NCBI GenBank assembly: GCA_027620655.1
Contig: JAQCDS010000003.1
Coordinates: 136,449 to 200,448 of the forward strand
Reading direction: 5' to 3'
Length of the DNA: 64,000 nucleotides
From: Bacteroidota bacterium
GTDB lineage: Bacteria; Bacteroidota; Bacteroidia; Flavobacteriales; Flavobacteriaceae
Shown here: positions 1-9,987 of the stretch, piece after piece
Layout of the letters: every line of letters starts with the position of its first letter
Numbering within the stretch: the stretch's first letter is position 1
The notes under the pieces: model-generated
What the model saw: only the letters and a program-made list of their open reading frames with translations
What the model was told of the DNA's origin: nothing
Database searches by the model: none
Made by a program: the position numbers and the translations under genes

Positions 1-1295
1 CTGGTAGAATGAAAACAGGCACTCCTCCACGAGTTGACGGACGCTCTCTTGATTTTTCAAAGATGATAGAGCAACCTGGAGATGCAAAACCGCAGAAATT
101 TTCGTATTTGGAAACCACTACTGCACTAAAGAATCAACGCTCCTGTCACATGACATATACAAGCCTTGAGGTTCATGATTTACTAAGAGAAGGTTTTGAT
201 CGATCACCAATGTTCAATGGAAGAATCCAAAGTATTGGCCCGAGATATTGCCCATCAATTGAAGATAAAATTAATCGTTTTTCTGAAAAAGAACGACACC
301 AAATTTTTGTTGAGCCAGAGGGATGGAATACGGTGGAATATTATATTAATGGATTTTCAACGTCACTTCCTGAAGATGTTCAATACAAAGCTTTAAGGGC
401 GGTAAAAGGGTTCGAAAACGTTAGGTTTTTCCGACCAGGATACGCTATTGAATACGACTACTTCCCTCCTACACAACTTACACATTCTTTGGAGACAAAA
501 TTAATTAGTGGTTTGTTTTTTGCCGGGCAAATCAATGGCACTACTGGCTATGAAGAAGCCGCCTCTCAAGGTCTTATGGCAGGAATTAACGCAAGTTTAA
601 AAGTTCAAGAAAAAGAGGCGTTTATACTTAGAAGAGATGAAGCTTATATTGGTGTTCTTGTTGATGATTTGATTACTAAAGGAACTGAAGAGCCCTACAG
701 AATGTTTACCTCTCGCGCAGAATATAGAACGCTCCTCAGACAAGATAATGCAGATTTACGACTAACACCAAAAGGTCATGAGCTAGGAATTGCCAGCGAT
801 GAACGTTTAAAACGAATGGAACTTAAGCTTAAACAGTCTAACGAATTTGTTTCATTTTTCAAAAAACAAAGCGTTAGGCCAGCCGAAGCAAATCCAGTAT
901 TGGAATCAAAAGGCTCCTCACCTATTAAACAATCTGATAAGATGTTTAAAATTTTTTCAAGACCAAATATTAACATTAAAGACGTTCGAAAGTTTGAAGC
1001 GGTAGAGTCATATATTAAAAAAGAAAATTTAGATGATGAGGTTATTGAACAAGCTGAAATTCAAATAAAGTATTCTGGCTATATTCAAAAAGAAAAAAAT
1101 AACGCTGATAAATTAACACGATTAGAGTATGTGAAAATTCCAAAAGATTTTGACTACTCACAAGTCAAATCTATGAGTTATGAGGGGCGAGAAAAGCTAA
1201 GTTCAATCCAGCCTGTTACTGTCGCTCAAGCCTCTAGAATAAGTGGTGTGTCTCCAAATGATATTTCTGTTTTACTGGTGTTTTTGGGGCGTTAA
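1..1295 (+). CDS. mnmG: tRNA uridine-5-carboxymethylaminomethyl(34) synthesis enzyme MnmG (GidA), 5' truncated by window edge
   Basis: Frame is open from base 3 (G-R-M-K-T-G-T-P-P-R-V-D-G-R-S-L-D-F-S-K-M); FAGQINGTTGYEEAASQGLMAGINA and MFTSRAEYRTLLRQDNADLRLT are MnmG signatures. The ATG at 9 is internal. Confidence 0.96.
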   Translation, partial: GRMKTGTPPRVDGRSLDFSKMIEQPGDAKPQKFSYLETTTALKNQRSCHMTYTSLEVHDLLREGFDRSPMFNGRIQSIGPRYCPSIEDKINRFSEKERHQIFVEPEGWNTVEYYINGFSTSLPEDVQYKALRAVKGFENVRFFRPGYAIEYDYFPPTQLTHSLETKLISGLFFAGQINGTTGYEEAASQGLMAGINASLKVQEKEAFILRRDEAYIGVLVDDLITKGTEEPYRMFTSRAEYRTLLRQDNADLRLTPKGHELGIASDERLKRMELKLKQSNEFVSFFKKQSVRPAEANPVLESKGSSPIKQSDKMFKIFSRPNINIKDVRKFEAVESYIKKENLDDEVIEQAEIQIKYSGYIQKEKNNADKLTRLEYVKIPKDFDYSQVKSMSYEGREKLSSIQPVTVAQASRISGVSPNDISVLLVFLGR

Positions 1296-1314
1296 TTAGT
1301 ATATTTTATATTTT

Positions 1315-1330
1315 TGTTCCACGTGGAACA
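1315..1330. promoter_or_regulatory. parS-like 16-bp perfect palindrome TGTTCCACGTGGAACA
   Basis: Read directly as tgttccacgtggaaca; differs from the classical ParB site TGTTTCACGTGAAACA by one symmetric position per half-site. Lies just after mnmG. Confidence 0.7.
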
Positions 1331-1331
1331 T

Positions 1332-2192
1332 ATGAAAAAAAGCAATAAATTATTTCTAAACACCAAAGACTTTTCTGTTACTAGAGAAAGCTTTAAACTG
1401 TATTACAATCTTGAGTCAGACATGTTGGTAACAACACCCCAGCCCAAAACAGATAGGCTTTCATCATATTATAAAAGCAAACAATATATTTCTCATGTAA
1501 CTCAAAAACGTAATCTTTTTGACTGGATTTATTTTATTGTAAGAAACTATACATTAAGCTCTAAAATTAAATTATTGTCCAAACTGCCTGTCAAAGACAA
1601 AACACTTCTTGATTTTGGTGCAGGCGTTGGGTTTTTTATTAGAACCGCAATAAAGTCTGGCTGGAAAAGTATTGGTATAGAAACCTCAGAAAATGCTAGA
1701 AAGGCGGCTAATTCTATTTTACCAAACTCAATTTTTGATAATGATCACATTGATCAGCTTGAGTTCAATACTTTTTCAATCATATCACTTTGGCACGTTT
1801 TGGAGCACCTTCAAAACCCAGAACTATACATTAGAAAATTCAAACAACTTTTGAATGAAGACGGAAGATTGGTTGTGGCAGTCCCAAATTATAAAAGCTA
1901 TGATGCGCAGTATTATCGTGAGTATTGGGCTGCATATGATGTACCCAGACATTTATGGCATTTTTCAAAAGATTCAATCACTCGATATTTTTCAGAATTT
2001 GGCTTTCATTTAGAAGCTATTCATCCCATGCGATTTGACGCATACTATGTTAGCCTTTTGTCTACAAAATATAAATATGGAAAAATGAAACCACTCAATG
2101 CATTATGGATTGGTTTTGTTTCAAACTTTAAAGCAAAACGCACAGGAGAGTATTCCTCATTAATTTATGTTCTAAAACACAAAGAAAGTTAA
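1332..2192 (+). CDS. class I SAM-dependent methyltransferase
   Basis: LLDFGAGVGFFIRTAIKSGWKSIGIETSENARKAA and IISLWHVLEHLQNPELYI motifs. ATG at 1332 preferred to TTG at 1314, because the MFHVEH extension is the translated palindrome. Confidence 0.85.
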   Translation: MKKSNKLFLNTKDFSVTRESFKLYYNLESDMLVTTPQPKTDRLSSYYKSKQYISHVTQKRNLFDWIYFIVRNYTLSSKIKLLSKLPVKDKTLLDFGAGVGFFIRTAIKSGWKSIGIETSENARKAANSILPNSIFDNDHIDQLEFNTFSIISLWHVLEHLQNPELYIRKFKQLLNEDGRLVVAVPNYKSYDAQYYREYWAAYDVPRHLWHFSKDSITRYFSEFGFHLEAIHPMRFDAYYVSLLSTKYKYGKMKPLNALWIGFVSNFKAKRTGEYSSLIYVLKHKES

Positions 2193-2364
2193 TTTAAGCC
2201 TCGCTACACCCTTTTTTATTTTGTTCCGAGCAAACCCAACCAAGTAAAAAAAACAGCCCTGTAAACAGCTAAAACAAACGCCTTTTTAATAGATTAAAAA
2301 TATTATAAAAATAAAAAACAATAGATTTTAACTATAATATGTTTTTATAAAGAAAAAATAATGT

Positions 2365-3486
2365 CTATGCTTTTTGGTGAAGTAGTCGTGTTAGCTTTAT
2401 GGATAAATCGGTAAACACAATTTTTCCATTGGCATTTCGCTCAATATGGTAAATAGCACTTTCTATTTCATTACAAATCTTTTCAATATTTTGAGCATCA
2501 ATAAACTTAGAAAATTTTTCTAACGAAAAGGACTTGTCACTAATTTCTAAATGTACCAATCCGCTTGCTCCATAATTGACCATTAGAGCTTGTCGGAAGA
2601 AATCTAATCCATAGGACAAAAATTGTTTTTCCATTTCTCTACCGAGTTTAGCCACAGTCTCGCTCCAAGCCATAAGTTTATTAATAGATTTTTTATCTGT
2701 TTTTGCTTGAAAAGCAGTTCTTACCCAATCTATAAATAATGTTTCAAATTCAATAGTGTTTTCTTCTTGATCGATCAATTTATTAGCACTATTTAAATTA
2801 CCTTCAGCTCGTTGTGCAATTCTTTTTGCCGCAACCTCATCCATACCTTTATATTGCACCAAAGCATTAATAATTTGTGACTCAGAAAGGGGGTGCATAT
2901 GAATGGATTGACATCGCGATTGAATAGTTTTCAAAAGTGAATCTTCTTGTTCGGTAATCAAAATAATACTTGTGTTTTGATTGGGTTCTTCAAACCATTT
3001 TAAAAGCTTATTAGCACACGCCGTTGTCATTTTTTCTGCATGCCAGATAACCAATATTTTGTTCCCGCCTCCGAAGGATTTCATGGCTAAGGTTTTGATA
3101 ATCGCTTGTGCTTCATCAACAGCGATTACCCCTTGCTTGTTCCCTGCCCCGATAAAACTGTACCAATCATTTAAGCTTCCATAGGGATTACTTTTTATAA
3201 ACTCCCTCCACTCTTTTAAGTAGTCTTTTGAAATAAAAACTGAGCTCGATTGTTCTTTTTTAACTATTGGAAAAAAGTAGTGAATGTCCGGATTTTCTAA
3301 AGCATTAACCTTTTGATTAGGATTTTCATTTTGGATTAAAAATGAGGCATATGCAACCGCCATAGGTAATGCCCCCAAGCCATCTTTACCAACAAAAAGT
3401 TGAGCGTGTGGAATTCGACCAGAAAGAATATTTTTCTGCAAGTAAAATTTTAGGTGATTTTGCCCAATGATATCTTCAAAAGTCAT
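2365..3486 (-). CDS. holB: DNA polymerase III delta' subunit
   Basis: MTFEDIIGQNHLKFYLQKNILSGRIPHAQLFVGKDGLG..., KLLKWFEEPNQNTSIILITEQEDSLLKTIQSRCQ. Confidence 0.88.
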   Translation of the reverse strand: MTFEDIIGQNHLKFYLQKNILSGRIPHAQLFVGKDGLGALPMAVAYASFLIQNENPNQKVNALENPDIHYFFPIVKKEQSSSVFISKDYLKEWREFIKSNPYGSLNDWYSFIGAGNKQGVIAVDEAQAIIKTLAMKSFGGGNKILVIWHAEKMTTACANKLLKWFEEPNQNTSIILITEQEDSLLKTIQSRCQSIHMHPLSESQIINALVQYKGMDEVAAKRIAQRAEGNLNSANKLIDQEENTIEFETLFIDWVRTAFQAKTDKKSINKLMAWSETVAKLGREMEKQFLSYGLDFFRQALMVNYGASGLVHLEISDKSFSLEKFSKFIDAQNIEKICNEIESAIYHIERNANGKIVFTDLSIKLTRLLHQKA

Positions 3487-3600
3487 CTGACAAATATAAT
3501 TTAATTAATTCAAATGAAGTGATTTATAGCCATTCATCAATGAAATATATCATTCAATTTTTCATACAAAATATCATTTTATCTACTCTTTTGAAATATG

Positions 3601-3608
3601 TATCTTTG
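3601..3608 (+). promoter_or_regulatory. Bacteroidota-type -7 box (TATCTTTG) upstream of pgk
   Basis: Matches TAnnTTTG about 40 bp before the pgk ATG; a well-spaced -33 element was not clear. Confidence 0.45.
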
Positions 3609-3649
3609 GCCTTGAAAAATTTAAATAACCAATCACAATATTATCCTTT

Positions 3650-4837
3650 ATGAGTACACTTAAAGATTTTAATTTTAAAGATAAAAAAGCTCTTATTCGT
3701 GTTGATTTTAATGTTCCACTCGATGAGAATTTGAACGTTACTGATGACACGAGAATTCAGTCTGCAAAAAACACCATTCTCAAAGTTTTGGAAGACGGTG
3801 GAAGTTGTATTCTTATGTCGCATTTGGGTCGGCCAAAAGCTAAGGAAACGGAATTTTCATTAAAAAACATTATTTCTAAAGTCGAAAATATTTTAGGCGT
3901 AAGTGTTTTATTTTCAGGGGATTGTATTGGAGACGAAGCCACTCAAAAGGCCAAGGACCTAAAGCCAGGCCAAGTTCTTTTATTAGAAAATCTCAGATAC
4001 TACAATGAGGAAAAACAAGGCGATGTTGCTTTTGCTGAAGCATTATCAAAACTAGGGGATATTTACGTAAACGACGCTTTTGGAACAGCACATAGAGCTC
4101 ATGCATCAACGAGTATAATTGCTCAATTTTTCCCAGAAAATAAATGTTTTGGTTATTTATTAGAACAAGAAATTATTAGCATAGACAAAGTGTTAACGTC
4201 TGGAGAAAAGCCAGTATTAGCAATTTTGGGTGGTGCAAAAGTATCATCAAAAATCACAATTATTGAAAACATCCTAGACAAGGTTGATCATCTAATTATT
4301 GGAGGCGGAATGTCATTCACGTTTATAAAAGCACAAGGAGGAGCAATAGGAGACTCTATTTGTGAGGACGACAAAATGGATTTGGCATTAGATATCTTAC
4401 GTTTAGCAAAAGAAAAAAATGTTCAGCTTCATCTTCCTGTTGATGTCTTAGCCGCAGATGATTTTAGCAATACAGCAAACACACAAATTGTGGACATAAC
4501 AGCCATTCCATCAGATTGGCAAGGCTTGGATTGTGGTCCAAAAAGTAAGGCTATTTTCCATGATGTTGTTCAGCAATGTAAAACTATTTTATGGAATGGG
4601 CCGTTAGGTGTTTTTGAATTAGATACATTTTCTACAGGCACAAAAGCATTAGGAGATTCAATTGCAGAGGCGACACAAAATGGCGCTTTTTCTCTAGTAG
4701 GTGGTGGCGATTCTGTGGCTGCAGTTAAGCAATTTGGATTTCAAAACAAGGTGAGTTATGTGAGTACTGGTGGTGGCGCTATGTTGGAAAGTCTGGAAGG
4801 CAAAACACTTCCTGGAATTGCAGCCATAAACGAATAA
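3650..4837 (+). CDS. pgk: phosphoglycerate kinase
   Basis: [64 protein letters not shown]. Confidence 0.98.
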   Translation: MSTLKDFNFKDKKALIRVDFNVPLDENLNVTDDTRIQSAKNTILKVLEDGGSCILMSHLGRPKAKETEFSLKNIISKVENILGVSVLFSGDCIGDEATQKAKDLKPGQVLLLENLRYYNEEKQGDVAFAEALSKLGDIYVNDAFGTAHRAHASTSIIAQFFPENKCFGYLLEQEIISIDKVLTSGEKPVLAILGGAKVSSKITIIENILDKVDHLIIGGGMSFTFIKAQGGAIGDSICEDDKMDLALDILRLAKEKNVQLHLPVDVLAADDFSNTANTQIVDITAIPSDWQGLDCGPKSKAIFHDVVQQCKTILWNGPLGVFELDTFSTGTKALGDSIAEATQNGAFSLVGGGDSVAAVKQFGFQNKVSYVSTGGGAMLESLEGKTLPGIAAINE

Positions 4838-4844
4838 CATCTCT

Positions 4845-6143
4845 ATGATATCAAAAAAGGGAATCGCGTTTATTTTTCTTCTGTTATTAAATTTGTCTTA
4901 TTCACAATCACAAATTTCAGATGAAGTAGACTTAAAAATTATCATTGATACAACAGTAATTGAACTTCAAGATTACAAAAACGCAATACTTTTTGACAAC
5001 CAATGGAGAGAAGAATTTTTTGATGATTCATTGTATGATTCTATAACAAAAATTGTAAAGGAAGACACTTTCGAAAATATAGATTTTCCAGAATTATCTT
5101 CCGATACACTTCGTGCAAGGCTACAGGAACTTGATTCGAAAACACCATTTCATATAAGTTATAATCCGGCCCTAGAAACACTCATAAAAAAACACCTTAA
5201 ACAAAGAAAAGTCCCTTATGAAAGACTTATGAAATTGAGTCAGTATTATTTTCCACTTTTTGAAGAAATTTTTGATAAGGAAGGAATTCCATTGGAAATC
5301 AAATATTTAGCTGTTGTTGAATCGGCATTAAAACCCGCAGCAACATCTACAGTAGGTGCAACTGGTCTATGGCAATTTATGTTTTCAACTGGAAAATATT
5401 ACGATTTAGAAGTTAGCAGTTATGTAGATGAGCGATGTGATCCAGTTCGATCTACAACTGCAGCGGCAAAATATCTGAAATCTTTACACAAAACTTTTGA
5501 TGATTGGGATTTGGCTCTTGCCGCCTACAACTCAGGACCAGGAAATGTTACAAAAGCAATTCGGCGTTCTGGTGGTTATAAAAACTATTGGAACATTCGG
5601 CCTTTTTTGCCAAGTGAAACAGCGGGATATTTGCCAGCTTTTTTAGCAACAATGTACATATTTGAGTATGCATCACAGCATGGTTTTGATGTTTCAACAC
5701 ATAAAATGCCAATAATAAAAACAGACACTGTACAAGTTAAAAACATGATTAGTCTAAAGCAAGTGAGCGAGGTTATTGATATGGATTTGGAGACGTTAGA
5801 ATTTTTAAATCCATCCTATAAACTTGGAATAATTCCAGTTATAAAAAATAAAAATTATGTTTTAAGACTTCCTATTGAAACTATTGGTGCCTTTGTAAGC
5901 AATGAAGCGCAAATTTATGCTTACGCCAAAACACAATTTGATAGTCGTGAAAAACCATTGCCAAAGTTTTATAAATTAGACACCAAAATAAGATACAAGG
6001 TTCAGCCGGGGGATTATTTGGGAAAAATTGCTAAAAAGTTCCGTGTAAAAATCAGTCAAATAAAGAAATGGAATGGGCTACGTTCAGACCAACTTAAAGC
6101 AGGGAGCCGATTGACAATTTTTACAAGAAACCCACAGAACTAG
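4845..6143 (+). CDS. MltD-like lytic transglycosylase (SLT domain) with C-terminal LysM
   Basis: LAVVESALKPAATSTVGATGLWQFMFSTGKYYDL, ALAAYNSGPGNVTKAI; LysM-like YKVQPGDYLGKIAKKFRVKISQIKKWNGL. Confidence 0.92.
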   Translation: MISKKGIAFIFLLLLNLSYSQSQISDEVDLKIIIDTTVIELQDYKNAILFDNQWREEFFDDSLYDSITKIVKEDTFENIDFPELSSDTLRARLQELDSKTPFHISYNPALETLIKKHLKQRKVPYERLMKLSQYYFPLFEEIFDKEGIPLEIKYLAVVESALKPAATSTVGATGLWQFMFSTGKYYDLEVSSYVDERCDPVRSTTAAAKYLKSLHKTFDDWDLALAAYNSGPGNVTKAIRRSGGYKNYWNIRPFLPSETAGYLPAFLATMYIFEYASQHGFDVSTHKMPIIKTDTVQVKNMISLKQVSEVIDMDLETLEFLNPSYKLGIIPVIKNKNYVLRLPIETIGAFVSNEAQIYAYAKTQFDSREKPLPKFYKLDTKIRYKVQPGDYLGKIAKKFRVKISQIKKWNGLRSDQLKAGSRLTIFTRNPQN

Positions 6144-6275
6144 TTTCAATATAGACCACAATTTTATGTCAATCAAAGAGACTCTTTTCACAAGATTTAA
6201 AAAATAGTCTTACTTTTCGATAGTAAATTTGTAAAAATGGAACGATATTAGTGGTGATGAGTAAAAAATCTAAAT

Positions 6276-7250
6276 ATGAAATCCCTCATTAACATAATAG
6301 TCTTTACGTTGGTTCTTTTTTCATGCAATGAAACAGCATCAAAAAAAGTATATAAACCACAATCATCAGGAAACACTAATAGTCTTTTAGTTGTTGTTGA
6401 CGATGATCTATGGGGCGCAAGTGTTGGAGAAGCCATTAGACGTCACATTGGAGCAGAAATATACGGACTTCCCCAAGTAGAACCCCAATTTGATTTACGA
6501 CAAGTTCCCCATTCTGTTTTTTCAGACTTTGTTCGAATGAATAGGACCGTATTAAAAGTACAACTTTCAAAAGAAGATGGGGTTAAGTTTTTTACTGATC
6601 CCTATGCGATACCTCAAAAGATGATAGTGGTAAACGGCACATCGCGTAAAGTCATTGTAGAATTAATTGAGCAAAACGCTTCTAAAATTATAAGTGTATT
6701 TAAAAATGAAGAATTAAAAGAAAGACAGCGGCGAATAAAAAAATCGTTATTCAACACAGCCGCTATAGAAAAGACTTTGGGGATTAAACTTAATGTGCCA
6801 TCTGTTTATAGAATTGCTAAAAACAAAGACAACTTTTTTTGGATGAGAAGAGATACAAAAACAGGCATCATAAACCTGTTGCTTTATAGCGTTCCATCAC
6901 AAGATTTCAAAACTATAGACGCATTTTCACAACGTGTTATTCAGCTTAGAGATTCTGTTGCAAAGCAACACATTCCAGGACCAATTGAGGGTAATTTTAT
7001 GACCACAGAAACGGCATACACGCCATATTCATTTTTTACAGAAATTGCAAACACAAGGGTTTTAGAAACTAGAAGTTTATGGAAAGTTGAAGGTGCATTT
7101 ATGTCAGGGCCTTTTGTTAATTTTTCTTTTGAAGACATAAAGAACAACCGACTGCTGGTAGCGGAGGGATTTGTTTATACACCGTCTGAACCAAAACGAG
7201 ATTATATTTTTGAACTAGAGTCGATTATAAAATCCATTATAATCCAATAA
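6276..7250 (+). CDS. DUF4837 family lipoprotein
   Basis: Lipobox LVLFSCNE; overall pattern (SLLVVVDDDLWGASVGEAIRRHIGAEIYGLPQVEPQFDLRQVP) resembles DUF4837. Confidence 0.75.
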   Translation: MKSLINIIVFTLVLFSCNETASKKVYKPQSSGNTNSLLVVVDDDLWGASVGEAIRRHIGAEIYGLPQVEPQFDLRQVPHSVFSDFVRMNRTVLKVQLSKEDGVKFFTDPYAIPQKMIVVNGTSRKVIVELIEQNASKIISVFKNEELKERQRRIKKSLFNTAAIEKTLGIKLNVPSVYRIAKNKDNFFWMRRDTKTGIINLLLYSVPSQDFKTIDAFSQRVIQLRDSVAKQHIPGPIEGNFMTTETAYTPYSFFTEIANTRVLETRSLWKVEGAFMSGPFVNFSFEDIKNNRLLVAEGFVYTPSEPKRDYIFELESIIKSIIIQ

Positions 7251-7252
7251 AA

Positions 7253-7273
7253 AATCCCAGTATTACTGGGATT
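7253..7273. terminator. bidirectional terminator between convergent DUF4837 gene and tatA
   Basis: AATCCCAG-TATTA-CTGGGATT inverted repeat; A-run on the left gives a U-tract for the minus strand, moderately T-rich on the right. Confidence 0.75.
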
Positions 7274-7277
7274 CTTA

Positions 7278-7466
7278 TTATTTCTTTTCTTCCTCTTTTT
7301 TGTTGTCTTCGTCTTCTTTGCTAGCTTTCTTAAATTCTTTGATGCCTCCCCCTAAACCTTTCATGAGTTCAGGAATTTTTTTACCACCAAAAAGCAACAA
7401 AACAACAAGAACAATTAGAACAATTTGCATTGGGCCAAAAGCCAGAGGTAATATATGTAGTTCCAT
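7278..7466 (-). CDS. tatA: Sec-independent translocase subunit TatA/E
   Basis: [39 protein letters not shown]. Confidence 0.95.
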   Translation of the reverse strand: MELHILPLAFGPMQIVLIVLVVLLLFGGKKIPELMKGLGGGIKEFKKASKEDEDNKKEEEKK

Positions 7467-7582
7467 AATTTTTGTATTATTAGATACAAAGTTAAGAATT
7501 ATCCATTAATTAAAATGCGAAATCAAAATATTAGTGGCGGAGTACTATAACAATAGCACAAATTTTATTTAATTTTGTTTCG

Positions 7583-8461
7583 ATGACGCATTTAAAAACA
7601 TCTGAGAAATCCAGAAAAAAGAAATTAACCAAAAAACTATTGCATAAATATCGATTGGTTGTTCTAAACGAAGACACTTTTGAGGAGCGATTTGCAATGA
7701 AGCTAACACGCCTAAATGTTTTCATTTTTGGGTCATTATCAGCATTATTTTTAATTGGCTTTACCACAGTTTTTATTGCATTTACACCAATTCGAGAATA
7801 TATTCCAGGGTATACTTCCCCAACGCTTCAAAAACAAGCTATAGATTTGGAGCGAAAAACAGACTCTCTTTTGAATGTAACCCGTATGAATGAACTTTAT
7901 ATGGCTTCAATAAAAGATGTTTTAAGTGGTGAGGTATCTTCGGAAACGATAAATAAAGATTCTATATACGCAGCATTGGCCGCTGAGGTCAACCCAGAAG
8001 ATTTGAACCCTTCAAAAGCGGATTCAATTTTGAGGGAAAAAGTAGACAATGAGGATAAATACAATTTGTTTGAATCTGCACGTTCAGTAAAGAATTTTGT
8101 CTTTTTTCCACCTGTAAAAGGTACGGTAAGTTCAGGATTTAATATTAAAGAACAGCATTATGCTGTAGACATTGTAGTTCCAAAAAATACACCCATAAAA
8201 GCAGCTGCAGATGGTCGTGTCGTTCTTGCTTCATGGACTTCGGACTCTGGTTATGTCATTGTTATAGATCACGGAAATCAATTGCTTTCTGTGTACAAAC
8301 ACAACTCCTCTCTTACCAAAGAACAGGGTGATTTAGTAAAAGCGAGAGAGGTTATTGCGATATCAGGTTCAACAGGGGAATTTAGTACCGGCCCCCATTT
8401 GCATTTTGAGCTTTGGAATGACGGCAACCCCATAGACCCTGTCGCATTTATAGATTTTTAG
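7583..8461 (+). CDS. M23 family metallopeptidase
   Basis: HYAVDIVVPKNTPIKAAADGRVVLASWTSDSGYVIVIDHGN...GPHLHFELWNDGNPIDP; N-terminal TM segment. Confidence 0.92.
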   Translation: MTHLKTSEKSRKKKLTKKLLHKYRLVVLNEDTFEERFAMKLTRLNVFIFGSLSALFLIGFTTVFIAFTPIREYIPGYTSPTLQKQAIDLERKTDSLLNVTRMNELYMASIKDVLSGEVSSETINKDSIYAALAAEVNPEDLNPSKADSILREKVDNEDKYNLFESARSVKNFVFFPPVKGTVSSGFNIKEQHYAVDIVVPKNTPIKAAADGRVVLASWTSDSGYVIVIDHGNQLLSVYKHNSSLTKEQGDLVKAREVIAISGSTGEFSTGPHLHFELWNDGNPIDPVAFIDF

Positions 8462-8468
8462 TTAAAAT

Positions 8469-9971
8469 ATGATATCAATTAAATCCTTTTTTGCCAAAAT
8501 ATTTGCCGCACATGTTACCAAAAAAATTAATACATGGGCCTCAAAACCAATAGAAACTCAAGATAAAGTTTTTAAATCGCTGATTGAAACTGCAAAGCAC
8601 ACCACATTTGGGAAGGATCATCATTTTAGCAGTATTAATAATCATGAAGATTTTGTAAAAAAAGTACCCGTAAGAGATTATGAAAATTTAAAATCTTATG
8701 TTATTCAAGTTGTCGATGGTAAGTCTGATATTTTGTGGCCAGGAACACCACTTTATTTTGCTAAAACATCTGGGACAACCTCTGGAGCAAAATACATTCC
8801 AATTACCGCACCATCTATAAAAGCACAGGTTGAAGCATCGCGTAATGCTATTTTGATGTATATTAATGAAACAGGAAACTCCGATTTTGTAGATGGGAAA
8901 TGGATTTTTTTGCAGGGGAGTCCAGTTTTAAGCGAAAAAAACGGTATCAAACTCGGTCGTCTTTCGGGAATTTCAGCACATTATGTGCCTTCATATTTGC
9001 TTAAAAATAGAATGCCTAGCTGGGAAACAAACTGCATAGAAGACTGGGAAACCAAAGTAGATGCAATTGTACAAGAAACCCTTAAAGAAAACATGACAGC
9101 TATTGCAGGAATCCCTTCTTGGGTACAAATGTATTTTGAGAAGTTGGTGAAAGAGAGAAAACAAAAAGTGGGTGAGATTTTTAAGAATTTTAATCTTTTT
9201 ATTTTTGGCGGCGTCAATTTTGAACCATATCGTTCTAAATTTGAAAACTTAATTGGAAGAAAAGTAGATAGTGTAGAACTTTACCCTGCAAGTGAAGGGT
9301 TTTTTGCCTTTCAAGATCGTCAAAATAAAAAAGGGATGCTATTGCAGTTGGACTCAGGAATTTTTTATGAATTTATTGAAGCAAACACCTTTTTCGAGGA
9401 TAACCCCAAACGAATAACTCTAAAAGACGTAAAAATAGGGATTAATTATGTCATTATAATTTCTACCAATGCGGGTTTATGGGCTTATAATATTGGCGAT
9501 ACAGTTCAGTTCACTTCGCTAGCACCATTTAGAATTATTGTTAGCGGAAGAATAAAACATTTTATATCAGCTTTTGGAGAACATGTTATAGCTAAAGAAG
9601 TAGATCAGGCACTTATTGAGGCTGTAAAAGGGACAAGCGCAAGAGTTACAGAATACACAGTAGCTCCTGAAATAAACCCAAAAGAAGGGTTGCCTTTTCA
9701 CGAATGGTTTATTGAGTTTGAAAAAGAGCCAGAAGATTTTAATCAGTTTATTAAAAAAATTGATGAAACTCTTCAAAGTCAAAACAGTTACTACAAGGAC
9801 TTAATTCAAGGGAAAGTTTTAAGGCAACTCCAAATTACAACGGTTAAAAAAGATGGATTTAAAACATATATGAAAACCATTGGTAAATTAGGTGGACAAA
9901 ACAAAACGCCACGCCTTGCAAATGACCGAAAGATTGCAGATAGTTTAAAGAAGCAAAATCTTATCAAATAA
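8469..9971 (+). CDS. GH3 auxin-responsive promoter family protein (acyl-adenylate superfamily)
   Basis: PLYFAKTSGTTSGAKYIPIT, ELYPASEGFFAFQ, GRIKHFISAFGEHVIAKEVDQAL. Confidence 0.88.
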   Translation: MISIKSFFAKIFAAHVTKKINTWASKPIETQDKVFKSLIETAKHTTFGKDHHFSSINNHEDFVKKVPVRDYENLKSYVIQVVDGKSDILWPGTPLYFAKTSGTTSGAKYIPITAPSIKAQVEASRNAILMYINETGNSDFVDGKWIFLQGSPVLSEKNGIKLGRLSGISAHYVPSYLLKNRMPSWETNCIEDWETKVDAIVQETLKENMTAIAGIPSWVQMYFEKLVKERKQKVGEIFKNFNLFIFGGVNFEPYRSKFENLIGRKVDSVELYPASEGFFAFQDRQNKKGMLLQLDSGIFYEFIEANTFFEDNPKRITLKDVKIGINYVIIISTNAGLWAYNIGDTVQFTSLAPFRIIVSGRIKHFISAFGEHVIAKEVDQALIEAVKGTSARVTEYTVAPEINPKEGLPFHEWFIEFEKEPEDFNQFIKKIDETLQSQNSYYKDLIQGKVLRQLQITTVKKDGFKTYMKTIGKLGGQNKTPRLANDRKIADSLKKQNLIK

Positions 9972-9973
9972 TG

Positions 9974-9981
9974 TATATTTG
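9974..9981 (+). promoter_or_regulatory. -7 box TATATTTG upstream of the DUF6909-like gene
   Basis: Exact TAnnTTTG match 7 bp before ATG 9988; no well-spaced -33 element seen. Confidence 0.4.
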
Positions 9982-9987
9982 CCCCTG

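Noticed and set aside
1314-1331. TTG-initiated N-terminal extension MFHVEH of the methyltransferase
   Set aside because: It is the translation of the parS-like palindrome TGTTCCACGTGGAACA; ATG 1332 is a better start.
2193-2364. 170-bp A+T-rich gap between the methyltransferase and holB as an ncRNA or repeat
   Set aside because: No convincing hairpin with U-tract, repeat or ORF; treated as ordinary convergent spacer.
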